Assembly: GCA_023853785.1 (NCBI GenBank) | Contig: JAJIRX010000983.1 | Location: 62,001 to 126,000, forward strand | DNA: 64,000 nucleotides | From: Psilocybe azurescens | Lineage: Eukaryota > Basidiomycota > Agaricomycetes > Agaricales > Agrocybaceae | Direction of reading: 5' to 3' | In this document: piece after piece, positions 1 to 12,065 of the stretch | How positions within the stretch are numbered: the first letter of the stretch is position 1 | How the letters are laid out: each line of letters starts with the position of its first letter | The notes under the pieces: model-generated | What the model saw: only the letters and a program-made list of their open reading frames with translations | What the model was told of the DNA's origin: nothing | Database searches by the model: none | Made by a program: the position numbers and the translations under genes

Positions 1-260
1 TAGAGACCAGTTTAGATCCATTGTGCTTGACAATTAGGGCGCGTCGTAAGATCAAAGTACAGAATAGAGGACAACGTAGCAATATGAAGAGTAGAGATTT
101 ATACAGACTTACACCTTAATCATCACCTGTAAACGATTGGATTAAGACAGTAAATATCGGGAACTGGATAATGAAGTGAGAGACCTCAGACTGGTCATAG
201 GTATTCATAATACAGATGATGGACTAGCTCGAATGTTGATACAGGAGAAAGTAATACAGC

Positions 261-1222
261 CTAGTCATAGAATACAAGCGACCTCAATTCAATCGATTCT
301 CTGAAAGGCGTTCCTTCAGGTGTTGAAGGGTCCTCGAATCCTGTATGTGGAGTGAATATTGCGACACTACCGTCTTGGATAGAATCAAAACTAACGGAAG
401 GGCAGTCAGCCACTCTAAAAAATTATCCCTTAACCAGGTCGTAGAAACGTACCATTTAATCAACACAACCTCTTCCGGAGTCATACCTCGAAGATACTTC
501 CACTTATGATTTGGGTTATACTTGACTCCGAGAGTCTCTCCCTCTCGGTCAGGGTATATAAGGGCTACAGGGACAATATCTGCGGGGTCGACACTCCTGT
601 GATCACAGAGGGCGAGAGGCCAGTCGAGGGCGGAGTGTCTGATGGGTCGCCAGAGGTTGATTATCTGGAAACGTTTCTCTAAGAGCTTAGGGACATCGGA
701 GGCAGGGAGGTGCCGATGCACACGGGCGATGGAGGCTTGGGAGGATTGGTCAACATGCACTTGGGCGACTGGCGCATTGAAGGGTGATTTCTGACCGGGG
801 ATGCGACGGCGTAAGGCTTACATGATCGGGTGAGCAACTGGCACGTTGATATATATATGGAGAAGTACTTACTGTGGTCAAATAATACCACCCTAGTGGC
901 CCCTGTTAATTTCTTGATAAGCTCAATGCTCTCGGGGTAGTATTCAGCCTTTATCTCTTCGTCATTTGCGAAAGATGTGTGCTTGGAAGTGTGGTGGAAA
1001 TATTGAAAGCCCGTTTTATCCAGAGACACTGTGTCCTCTCTGCCACGCACGTTCTCGATGACAATATCTCGTCGCTCCTCGCTGTCAAAGTTCTTCTCGG
1101 CGGTGCGTTCGCCTGTCACAGGATCTACGAGGGCTTTTTGATATGCTCTTTCCCCTCCCTGACGGGGGAGTAAAATAAGAGAGTGTCGTAGTAACAGAGG
1201 CTGGGGAAGTTAAACCGGGCAT
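261..1222 (-). CDS. CmcJ/AsaB-like oxygenase (hydroxylase/desaturase family), frame-broken near N-terminus
   Basis: The product resembles the fungal CmcJ/NvfI/AsaB (gibberellin-desaturase-like) oxidoreductases, which hydroxylate or desaturate small molecules in secondary metabolism. Diagnostic stretches are IENVRG, the DHTLRRR segment followed by PVAQVHVDQ, IARVHRHLP, INLWRP, LALCD, the KCFDS motif and the C-terminal RSLVFYD just before the stop. Two introns restore these motifs: 817-872 (DHT|LRRR) and 391-452 (IKC|FDS, donor GTACGT). The start is the ATG at 1222, giving an N-terminus that reads TTTLSYFTPPSG. The frame then slips by one base in the C/G-rich run at about 1151-1166 before ERAYQKALVDP. 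The neighbour on the same strand is a glycosyltransferase. Family assignment is good; the substrate cannot be told. Confidence 0.8.
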
Positions 1223-1521
1223 TTACGAGGGTTATAGCGCAACCGCAGGCATGTCAATACTCGAGTCCAGTTCTTTTAAACTGGACGTTTGTCTAATTCA
1301 AATTACAAACATTATGACACAGGCCGATGAGTGTGAGACTGTGAGTTCATTTCTGGCGTTTCTTGCGTGCTTGGTACTTAAATCGAAGCAAGTCTGCCCG
1401 AGGGCCAGCTTAATCATCCTACATCCATATTCGTAAGTAACATACTGGAATAGGCAAGATGCATGGATTTGTAATGGCTTTGGGACCAAATTCTTTCAAA
1501 GAGCAGGATGCCATCCAACAC

Positions 1522-3670
1522 CTAAAACCCAGCGCCGTATTTCTTCAAAAATGCATCGAATTCCTGTCGACTGATCCCTCCAGCTTCCCAGCTCTCAGCG
1601 AATCGAGTCTTAATGTCCTGAGCGTTTCTTCTAAGCTCCTGCCCCCTTTCACCCAGACAAGCATCCAGAGTCTCTCTAAACTCTATCCCAACAGCCTCGC
1701 GAGTTCCTTTCGACTTGCGCCCATTTCGCAACAGCGGCTTCAGGCCGTTTTCTCCAGTTCGCACTTCGATCAATTCAAAAGCGACCTTGAGAGTTTCAGA
1801 AAGATGATACGCAGCAACTGGCTGATCGGCGTCAAAGGGCCAGCATATTCTATATTACCACGGTAAGTTTAGCGTGGAGCGGATGGACATATAACACTCT
1901 TACATGGGTGTACCACTTCCGAGGGTCTCCAGAACACTATTCTGTCCGCAATGAGATACAAACCATCCGATAGCCTACAAATGCCTTGTTAATTTTCTAA
2001 TCGAATGAGCTTTTGTAGTCGAAAAGACGTACGGGATGATTCAAGATATACTTCTGCGGGACCCACTTGGAGATCAGCGCGAGACCAGACAATTCTGCTC
2101 TCGCTATTAGATCGTCTGAAAGCTTGGCGAAAGGCGAAGCATATGCAAGAATCTGGATGATCCAGATCCAGATACCCAGTCAATGCAATATTCGGGTCCA
2201 GAATAATGTGCAACTCGTCTTACAAAAGGGACCTTTTTCTCTATCAAAGCTTCTATCGCTTCCTCAAGGTAATCCTGGTTTTGAGGCCAGAAAATCGTGC
2301 CAAACGAGATCTAAGCACTCTGATCAGCTTCACTTGATGGTCGATCATTAATAGAACACACGTAGAAGACCGAGTTTGTCCCATACGTAGCTTGGGCCTT
2401 CTCAAGAAAGGCCTCTGTTTTTGAGGGTCCACGAGCGCTGCCTGCGACAGAGCCACGGGATGGTGGTAGCAATGGCCCAACGATATATACCTCTTTATTC
2501 ATATCGGATTGCCAAGACTTGAATGCCTTTATCGATTCTTCCTCGAAGGCGTAGGCGGATACCACGAAAGCCCCATCGGACTCTCTCATCCCTCTTGACG
2601 TTACTAGTCAGTATATGAAGTAGTAAGGACAGGAGCTGAAGGATTTACTGATACTGAAGCTTCATAATCGGTGACGCATGGGCTTCGAAAGGAGGCTAAA
2701 TACGCGTGTCAATAGTAATCTTCATATATGGTGTGCGATACTTGAAAGCTCAAAGAGCACGTACCAGCTGTGGGAAGAACTCCCAGTCATACATCTCCGG
2801 GATTCCTGGAATTTTTATGATTTTTCCTTCTGTGTGGGTGAGGACCTGGAAAGCACAGTCGCTTAACTATCTGAGTCTGATAGTCCATTCAAAGAACACT
2901 GACCGAATCTCCAATTTCCTCGGCGGTGACACCTCTGCGAGTAGCTTCGGCTTCAATCTTAGCAGCCAGATTATCGAGACCTCCCAGAGTCTCCGGACCG
3001 AACAACCGAATAATGGTTGCTACATGACCTGAGTACCAGGATAATATTGGTACGGAGCGTCCTGATATGGCGCGTGTTGCTAATATTTGGCCAAGGGCAA
3101 GAGGCTAGTCGTAGAGGAGAGAAAGCGTCACGAATGACCTTACAATAATAGGCATAGACGTACGTCAAGTATAACTGCACGGGGAGCAGGAACAGCGTCG
3201 AAAACCGTTCCCGTCATAGCACAGGAAATCGTCTTCGCATCCGTAAGTGTTTGATAGGCAGTTGCGTATGTTTCCGCAAGAGGCTGAAAGAGGCTGAAAA
3301 TGTCTTGTGAAGTAGAATGAAAAGTTGCCAGAATTCTGAACACGACGTCAATGGCGGTATACTCGACCATATTTGGACGTTAACGCACCTAATACGTCGA
3401 CGAGTGCTCTCAGACGCTTCTCCTCCAAACTCAGCTGCCACCTCTGTTTCAGCCTTACTTAAAAGACTTGGGGAGAGAATCATAGTGACAATCGCTGTCT
3501 CGTGTTCTTTTACAAGACGTGCTGCCAAGATGCAGAAAGGTCTAACATGACCTAGTTGCAAAATGTAAATCAACGGGCGTTCATAAATTCGCGAACGAAT
3601 AATTGTTACCCCATGCTGGAATGGCGGAGAATATGAAATGATTACTGTTCTCGTAGCTGTTGGGTGGCAT
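1522..3670 (-). CDS. UDP-glycosyltransferase (GT1 family)
   Basis: This is a fungal family-1 UDP-sugar-dependent glycosyltransferase that would transfer a sugar to a lipid or small-molecule acceptor. Exons in order give HFIFSAIPAWG, then GHVRPFCILAARL (N-terminal acceptor domain), GTVFDAVPAP, SGHVATIIRLFGPE, KIIKIPGIPEMYDWEFFPQ, VYIVGPLLPP, YISFGTIFWP and the nucleotide-sugar signature WVPQKYILNHP, AIGWFVSHCGQNS, PICWPFDADQP. It ends ISRQEFDAFLKKYGAGF. The ATG at 3670 was chosen because its frame runs into HVRPF when the intron with donor GTAACA is removed. About seven introns are inferred. The splice near 3165 (VILD to TRAISG) does not resolve cleanly and may hide a small indel. The UGT signature carries HCGQNS where HGGxNS is usual. 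It is adjacent to the oxygenase on the same strand, which could be a small modification pair. Confidence 0.88.
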
Positions 3671-4755
3671 CGAGAGAAGTGGGTCGAATGAGGTAAAGCC
3701 TGCCTTCGGTGGTCATTCAATTTATGTCGTTCCCAAGACGTATCAGGTTGCTGATCAATGAGCAGACGCCTTGATGACTAAAAATAGAATCAAGACCTCC
3801 AGATGCCAGATCTCCGTGTAGGAAATCTACCAAAGGCCATACTCGCAGATACAGTGCAAAACTCACATTTTTCAGTCCAGTCCAATTGTATGAGTACACA
3901 CGTGTGCCCATAATGCCCGTCGATGTCTACCCCTTACGCCTCGGCGCTCCGTCGCCATTCGCTTAGCCTATGTTTTGGATGCTTATACTCACCGTGACCG
4001 ACGGACTTGACAGAAGGGTATAAAGATAAATCGTGTGTATTGGGTCGAGTGCACAGCTTTCAGCACAGTCGAACCATCTTCTTTCTAGCCCTGCTTTTCT
4101 TGTACGTCTTCTTCAACTTAGAAGGCCATGTTTTTCTTGTATAAAGGTGTGTTGGATATTGAGTATCACGTTTTATGGGTTCTAGGTTGCGTTCCCCAGT
4201 GGACCAAATTGTTGGATCGGAAAACCTATGGGTTATAACAGATTATGGGGCATTGAGTCATGTGTTTGAGGGCAAGGTTCGAACTGAGCTCAAGTTCTAC
4301 TGTACTGGCAATCGTCAATGTACTCGTTGACTGGAAGTTGAAACGTTGCGAAATTCTACATTTATATGCATAGTGGCGGTGTTTCTATATTTGTACCTAA
4401 TAAAGGCTTCGGTTAGTCCGCCAACCACATATTGGTCATTTCAAATTCACACGCAGCCTTCAATCTTACTTCAATCTTTCAACCTTGACCCTCCTCACCA
4501 TATTCTCAGCTAGTCCTCAACATCTCCTTTTATCTCTCGAGAGTTTCAAGCCCTGCCATACCAGCCACGCTGAATCAGAATTTCCAGTGATATGAATTCA
4601 TAACGTGCCTGAGATATTCAATCGTCAACACCAATTTGCAAACAAACACTGCGACCGGCGCTTACTCTTGAAGTTTGCTTGAAGTCCGCCCTCGCGCTTT
4701 GCGACGAAACTTAAACCCGCTCTGTATAGATATATGAGATTATTAAACTACACAA
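3671..4755. other. intergenic, no gene recognised
   Basis: No open frame here shows a recognisable motif or convincing splice pattern. The stretch separates the divergently placed glycosyltransferase and the first orphan-gene copy, and should hold both promoters. A TATA-like TATAAAG lies near 4020 and C/T-rich tracts lie at 4440-4530. Confidence 0.4.
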
Positions 4756-5151
4756 ATGTCAATAAACGAGACAGAAAGCTATTGGAGAGCGTCATGGGTT
4801 GCCACCATTGTCACTAACCTATATTCATTAGAGAACGTTGAATTACGATTGCAGGACCTTTCGGACAGAAAGTCAGTTTATGCTGCACCTGAATTCGATG
4901 AAAAGAATCCAAAGAGAATCTCGAGGGATTTGTTCAGTATGTTCGCAGTCTTTTATGACGGGAAGGATCCAGTTAGCGTTTCGGTATTGAACTCACTGCG
5001 ATATATCAGATATAAGCTCCTACCTCCATTAGAATATGTAATGGAGTATATTTCGTTTATTCTTGGAATATATAGATGGGGTCTATTTTTTATACTTGCG
5101 TGCGATGGTCACAGCTTATATAAAAGGTATGACAATTCGGTGAAAACTTGA
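4756..5151 (+). CDS. orphan protein, truncated/diverged copy of the gene at 6827
   Basis: I do not recognise the family. The first about 65 residues match the start of the gene at 6827-7707: both have WRASW, then IV, a YS-ENVE-RLQDL segment, a D-K core and an FDEKN/FDKKN segment. The bases just before the two ATGs are also alike (ttattaaactacacaa versus ttattccactacactg), so promoter-proximal DNA was copied too. After about residue 65 the similarity stops and the tail becomes hydrophobic, with no WHALFKIAK or later region. It is therefore probably a truncated duplicate. It could still be expressed as a 131-residue protein. Confidence 0.4.
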   Translation: MSINETESYWRASWVATIVTNLYSLENVELRLQDLSDRKSVYAAPEFDEKNPKRISRDLFSMFAVFYDGKDPVSVSVLNSLRYIRYKLLPPLEYVMEYISFILGIYRWGLFFILACDGHSLYKRYDNSVKT

Positions 5152-5252
5152 TTTCCACTACAAAGACGTTGTCTCAATAAATTGGCTATACCAAAGCTAT
5201 ACATAAAATATTCAACCAACGCATTAAATTTCGATGCCCTCTGTTGTGACCC

Positions 5253-5643
5253 TAGACTTTTCCCCATGCCCTTTGAATTGCCTTCTTTGCTTTGAGTACC
5301 TTCACTTTTAAGGCGTTTCCTTGCTTGACAGAGGCATGGGAAAAGCGTGGTTTCGGGCGTTTGTTGTGGTGGGTATTGGTCTCGTCGGATCGTGATACGA
5401 AACGCCAATGTTAAAGTGTGTGTCTCCAGTATTTCGCCAAGCCATGATACGGTCAGGCCCGACCTGCATGGAGCCATGGGTACTGGGATGATGGGTACCC
5501 GGTTGACCATGAAAGGGGTAGTGATAGGCAAGATCATGACCATGGACTGGGTCGTGGTTGTGCTGTTGGGAGGAATCCAGATGACGCCTTCGGATAAGTC
5601 CGTGCTTTTCTTTTCTGCTTGTCTGTAGCGTACGTAGCAGCAT
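5253..5643 (-). CDS. small His-rich hypothetical protein
   Basis: This is a candidate single-exon gene of about 125 residues starting MLLRTLQTSRKEKHGL at 5643. The centre is rich in His and Pro (HDPVHGHDLAYHYPFHGQ, then THHPSTHGS). The basic tail (KVKVLKAKKAIQRAWGKV, stop at 5253) is reached only if one base is added in the TTTTCCC tract near 5338. The biased, consistent composition across both frames suggests coding, and the indel type matches others in this window. No family is recognised. Without the correction the frame ends at 5308. Confidence 0.4.
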
Positions 5644-6826
5644 TTGGAATTGCCTGGTGAACTAAACGATGGGCCGCCTCGTTTACCTCTTTGTGTGAGT
5701 ACTAGAATGCCTCACACCTGGTCCTACCGGTATAAGCCTTGCTCTTTGACATAGCTCAAAGTCTCCCTCACGAACCACGCATGAGTTATGGACGTCAAAT
5801 CTCTGTGCTTAGCTTCCGTGAGTAATAAATAACGTTTGAATTTTCAAATACTCACCGAGACTGGTACTGCGTTAACTGAATACGCAACAAATGTCCAAAA
5901 ATCAAAGAGGAGCCCCAGTGAGCGGTGCATAATTATTCTAATAAGGTGATTGTGATAATAAACTCGACCAGCGAGATTGATTCTCAGACAAGCCAGCGGC
6001 TGAGATTAATAGAGAAAGTATAGGTTCTCGATGAATTTTCAAGCAAGCCATTTCATTCTCCTTTATAGCACAGGTCAATTAGTGCTATCAATGAAACTGA
6101 CAGGTAATATGTAGTGCATTTCGCTCACATGGTCACTCTGTGTGCGACACACTGGGGAATTGGAGCCCCCATTTAGATAGTTGAGCCTGTAGTACGTATT
6201 CTCTTTTCGAAGCAGACTAAAACAGGGAAAAACATACAGACAGCATAACTCATACACATCCTACACCGACCACACAAAACCCTCAACTCATAGGGTCCCG
6301 GAACTCCCATCCGCCCTACACACCTCCCGAAAATGAGCAAAAATATACACTGCGCCCAGACCGACGTCAGGGCGCTCAGCGGAAAGAACACAAATCAGCC
6401 GAAACTTCAAGGAAGAACCTCAACTGAGGTGGCCCACCCGACAAGAAAAGGACGCCCAGAAACAACGTTTCCGTGTTGGGCCGTATGGGAGGGGATCGCT
6501 GTAGCGAACTACAGGCGTACCTCAGCGGTGCACATGGGGTCCTCGGGACAGGAAAAGGACATAGGGTCCTGCCATTATCAATTGTACTTAGTTAGGTCTG
6601 CATAGGGCTACGCCCTAATAGACATAAATTGACAAGAAGAAAAAAAACGTATTCTCTTTGATATAGCAGAGGCATCGCTGTCAGCGGAGTGTTTACGAGA
6701 CGGATTGTGAGAGTCATATGACGATCAAAATGATGGGTGCGAAAGGCCGAAGCGCACTGCCTTTGCGGTGTACGCATAGGGTTATAAGGGATACGGTATT
6801 TATTAGAGTGTTATTCCACTACACTG
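5644..6826. other. intergenic, no gene recognised
   Basis: Only short, unsupported open frames occur on both strands. The segment just before 6827 resembles the segment before 4756, as expected if it was duplicated with the orphan gene. Confidence 0.35.
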
Positions 6827-7707
6827 ATGTCGACAGAAGACGACTGGAGAGCGTCATGGGCTGCTGCCATTGTCGCCGACCCATACTCATCAGAAAACGT
6901 CGAATCACGATTACAGGACCTTTTGGATGGAAAGACAGTACTTGGTGCAACTGGGTTCGATAAGAAGAATGCGAAAAATATTCTCGAAGGATTTGTCCAG
7001 AATGTCGTGGAGCTTCAAACCTTCTGCATTTGACGACATGTGGCACGCTTTATTTAAGATCGCCAAAAACCTCGGGTGCACAGAGCGTATCCGCGACGCA
7101 ACATACTTCTGGACCGAAACATATTTATTGGATGAGGCTTGGGACGTGTGTCCAGAAGAGGAGGCCGACAAAGATCATCCTGTTGTGGATGGAGAATATG
7201 ATAACAGTTGGATTGCTGCTTCGCTCGGCGATGCGCGCTTATTCGCATTGGGCTACGGCTACTCGGCCTTTGCTTGGAATGCCCTTCTCGACGGTCTTGG
7301 ATTAAGAGGCGAGGAGACAAATTCCGACAGCATGCGCATTGGTTCTTGCTCTCAGCTTCTGGCGGCGGGTCAGCGGTTGAAATTGCGCATTCATGGAGGA
7401 GGGGATAACCGCGAGACACCAGGGTTTGCGGGTCGCTATTTGAAAGCCAGGCCCAAAAAGAGCTTGACCTTGCGCAGAAAGAAGGAGAGGTCTTCTGGAA
7501 CGATGTCATAAAAGCTCTCGAAGATCACCGGAGCAAATCAGGCGCTAAAGCAGAGGCCCTTCTCAAGGTATGGCGTTCATGCAACTTCTATTTGCATACA
7601 TAACTGATTGTACATGTGGAATCCAGCTAACGCTAAAGCATTTGAAATCTGGGTCAAGAGATAAAACAAGTGTTGAAGTTGCCAATATTATCTGGCCTGG
7701 GCAATAG
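6827..7707 (+). CDS. orphan protein of unknown function (full-length copy)
   Basis: The family is not recognised. The protein would be about 275 residues, soluble and acidic, beginning MSTEDDWRASWAAAIVADP. It continues through SAFDDMWHALFKIAKNLG, YFWTETYLLDEAWDV, DNSWIAASLGDARLFALGYG and a charged helical region (QAQKELDLAQKEGEVFWNDV). One intron at about 7570-7626 joins AKAEALLK to LTLKHLKSGS, and the stop is at 7705-7707. Two frame breaks are present, near 7013 (CTTCAAACC) and at the GGG of 7433-7435. Both are fixed by a one-base change, after which the whole length reads without stops. A shorter copy lies at 4756. It is probably a lineage-restricted Agaricomycete family. Confidence 0.5.
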
Positions 7708-8362
7708 TAAATAAAACCTACTATGTTGACCTGCTGCTTCTTTCACTTCGTCTTAGAGTGTACTTGTTCAGAACCGGAAGACTTTATATCTTGTCTTTCT
7801 TTCAAAACTTAACCCAGCTCGTCGACCTGGCTTTTATTGGATTTCCACCGTGCGAATCTTTAACTCTTTTGACTCAAGCTACAGCATACCCTGATAGTGA
7901 CCAAAACATTGCAAAAACATTAAAGTGCCTTCGCTGTATACCTCACCATTACTTTCCATATTTCACTCTTTTTTGATCGTATGACTTGATGCAATCTATC
8001 TAACCCAGCCCGTGCCGAAATACCAATTGATCATCGATAAAGTGACATTCGAGATTTCCCCTGCATTTGAAGTGCGCTAGTAGCGTAAGTATGCAAACGA
8101 CGGGCCACGGACGGCAGCGAAAGATTTGTCAGCACTGCTACCAGGTATATAGGCGCGCATCATAGGTTGACAGGTGAGAACCCGCAGTTAACATGCGGAT
8201 TTACGCTGATGTGGTCCATCGGGAAACCGATGGATTATGAGAAGCTTTACCAAGCATATATGTGCATGGCGTCGCCAAAAGAATGCCATAATCGCGCAGA
8301 GGGTAAGGGATTTGTGCTTTGTTCTATAAAATGTACAATGATTTAAACAAATTAATAGTTTT
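7708..8362. other. intergenic / 3' region of tpi
   Basis: No supported gene is seen. The orphan gene (plus) and triosephosphate isomerase (minus) converge here, so this is shared 3' flank. Confidence 0.4.
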
Positions 8363-9379
<1,017 letters not shown>

Positions 9380-12065
9380 TTTGTCAAATGTGGTGATATC
9401 TGTTAAAGAATGAGAATTGGGACTCTATACGTCCTTTTAATACTTACCTGGGGGTAACGAGGTGAATGAAAGAGGAGAGCCGAGCGAGAAGGTCGAGGGT
9501 TTCGGAGTTGGTCGGATGAGGGGATCAGATTAGATAAAACGGTAATTAACCGTGGGAAAATTTAGATCGCCTCGATTTTGACTTGACTTTAACTACGGGC
9601 TTGCTCACTTTCCTCTATATATTCATGTCCTTGACGACAGCATTCGTTTATCTAACTGTATACTCTGGTCCCCATTCTTCTTTGCTTTAATACCTCAGCG
9701 TTCAACCTTGACCTCAACAAAAGGGCATCGGCACCGAGATCTCAAGTAGGCACAGAGGGCGTAAAATTATGAGTGATCCTGATATGATTGCAAATTACGC
9801 AAGGGATCTTCATTCCCGTCTTTAAGTTGCTGTATAAGATGGAACGCTCACACCAAATGCCTGGAAGCGTCAATTAGCTATGACTTGACACGTGCATAAG
9901 ACTTAGTATACCGTCTTCGTTACAGCAACACTCCTGAGAGTACTTATGTTTGGGCTTATTGGAGCACCTGGCGTATTCTGATATGATTTGGGTACACATT
10001 CGATTCAGACGGGCAGCAGTGCTGGATCATGAAGAATTAGTTGAGATGAACGAAGACAATAAGGGTATACAAACCAAGTAGTGGAAGACTCGAGGAGTGG
10101 TGCGGAGCTAGGGAAATCCAGTCTCATACCTGTACTTAAGGTGATTTAAATAGTAAATGCGTGAGATGAATTTTCCGTGGGGGATACACAATTCAGATTA
10201 CCGAATAATCATGGATCGACCACTAAACCAAATGACGTCCAAATATTCTATAGTCCTGTTGGTGAATGGCCCAGGCTATGGGTTATCACAGGTTATGGTT
10301 AACGCAGTGTGCTATAAATGGGTCGGAATAACTCAGTGTTCGTCTTCAGAACAAATGGCCTCTGCTCTAGTTAGCTTTGCCGGGAACCTCTCTATCTGGT
10401 CTTACTTTTACCGTAGATGTCCTGAGCGCTTGCTTGAGTAATTTTAATAGATAAGGATAGTGGACTATGTGTCATTCAGATGCTGTGAGAGAGCATATTT
10501 TTTGTTCCTATCCTGCCAGGGCCTATGCGCCATAACTCTTATGAACTATTGAGCTAACATTGGTATTCTAAACTATCAACACACCAGAGAAAATCGGCAC
10601 GAAAGGGAACAGGAAATGACATTCATTGTAGTCCATGATCTTAGCAAAGGCGAAGGGTAGAAGAGAATCCCTTTTGCGTCAGCCGATGGCAAGCGCATAT
10701 ATTCGTGACAGGAAATCGTTCGCGGCTGTCCCATGTCCCTCGTTCGCGTATATATGCGACGGACGAACTTTGAATGCAGGCCAAAGGGTGTCAATGTCTT
10801 CCAGTGAATGTCTTTGTAAGATGGGTTGGCGTTTCGGCACAGGTTGTGTTTGACTGATTACGGCTCGTTAGATGTATAATATGTGGCCCTCTACTTATTT
10901 CTGTTCTGCCATAAGTATAGGTTACACACGATCTGGCCTACTTCTCAAAGATGCACTTAAGATGTCTACGATATTGTCTTTCCAGTGACAGACTTATAGT
11001 CGACTACTTGTACAAATCGTGTAAATGGTCTCAGGCCCTTCTAGTCAGGCTCATGTCGTACCCCGATCCGACAGCACTGTTCCGTCTACGCCACAAATAA
11101 CCAAAAATAGTCCCCCTTGATCATCATTTCCATTATACACGTGATTTGGTCCGTGCGCTTTCTCAAAAGTATATAGTCGAAAGGCGAATATTTTAAATTC
11201 TTTACCACTCTGGCCTTTTGGCTTAGATCAAGTGTAGTATCTGTTCTTAATAGTTTAACCACTATTATGGAGCCACCGGCTCCATTCATGGTTATCTTAT
11301 TTTTGCCGCCCCAGCTCCTCGGGCTCTGCTTGCACCCCTTGGACGCGATGACCCTGCCGCTGCACTAATGGCTTGTGTCGTCGGGGGATTCCCTCTTCTT
11401 TTGAGGACTTTTCTCTTTGCTGCAATACTTGGATTCACATCTGTTTGATGGGAATACGAATTCAGCAAACGGATTTGCTTCTTACTGTTTATGTCTCTGC
11501 AATTTCCCACCCTTTCTAACAAATTTGGTTGGTCATTTACACTTCCAGTCACCCTGCCAAAATGTAGGAGATAATCAGTCTTACAAAGATTCAATTTCTC
11601 ATGAAAGAGATATATTATCACACCCCTTTCCGAAAAATGAATGAACTCCTATCAGTAAGTCTTTTCAGGCTGCTCTCTTGATTTTGTGCACTTCCATTCA
11701 ACATTGACCCTCTCAGTGTCACTCATGTCTGCCCTTGCTTGCTTATTAAGTTGCCACTTCGCCTGAATGTTCTGGAATATGATGGGTCGTGCAAGATGCC
11801 TCGCACGGGTATACTAGGACACGTATTAGTGTTCCAAGTATTTTCCATCATATGACCTCTATTTTTAGCCACTCTGACTGTAGGTGACGATGGGTGACTC
11901 ATATCAATCCCCGCCCAACTGTTCAGTGGCTTTCCGCCCAGGTTTTCTCTGCCACTCTTTCGAGTCATCTTCAACACCGTTTCCACAATCAGCAGCACCT
12001 GATAAGCATCTCATTAGCTTTCCTCTTGTAATCCAACCTTTTGAGTCGGACTAGTTGCCTAGACG
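9380..12065. other. long intergenic stretch; one weak gene candidate at 11292-11998
   Basis: The tpi promoter lies at its left edge. Most of the stretch has no convincing coding signal. On the minus strand between 11998 and 11292 there are open frames that could be exons: one has MTRKSGRENLGGKPLNSW, another ends in a basic Ala/Gly/Arg tail (RGASRARGAGAAKIR). I could not join them with good splice sites, so no gene is called. Confidence 0.3.

Noticed and set aside
1251..1866. Plus-strand open frames over the left-end genes
   Set aside because: Antisense to the glycosyltransferase C-terminus, or non-coding; no motif.
3717..3911. Possible upstream exon of the glycosyltransferase on the minus strand
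   Set aside because: The ATG at 3670 already gives a complete family-like N-terminus (HFIFSAIPAWG), so no extra exon is needed.
10240..10310. Weak resemblance between about 4221-4245 and 10271-10295 (both contain TATGGGTTAT)
   Set aside because: Only about 20 bases match loosely, with no extension; not a supported repeat.
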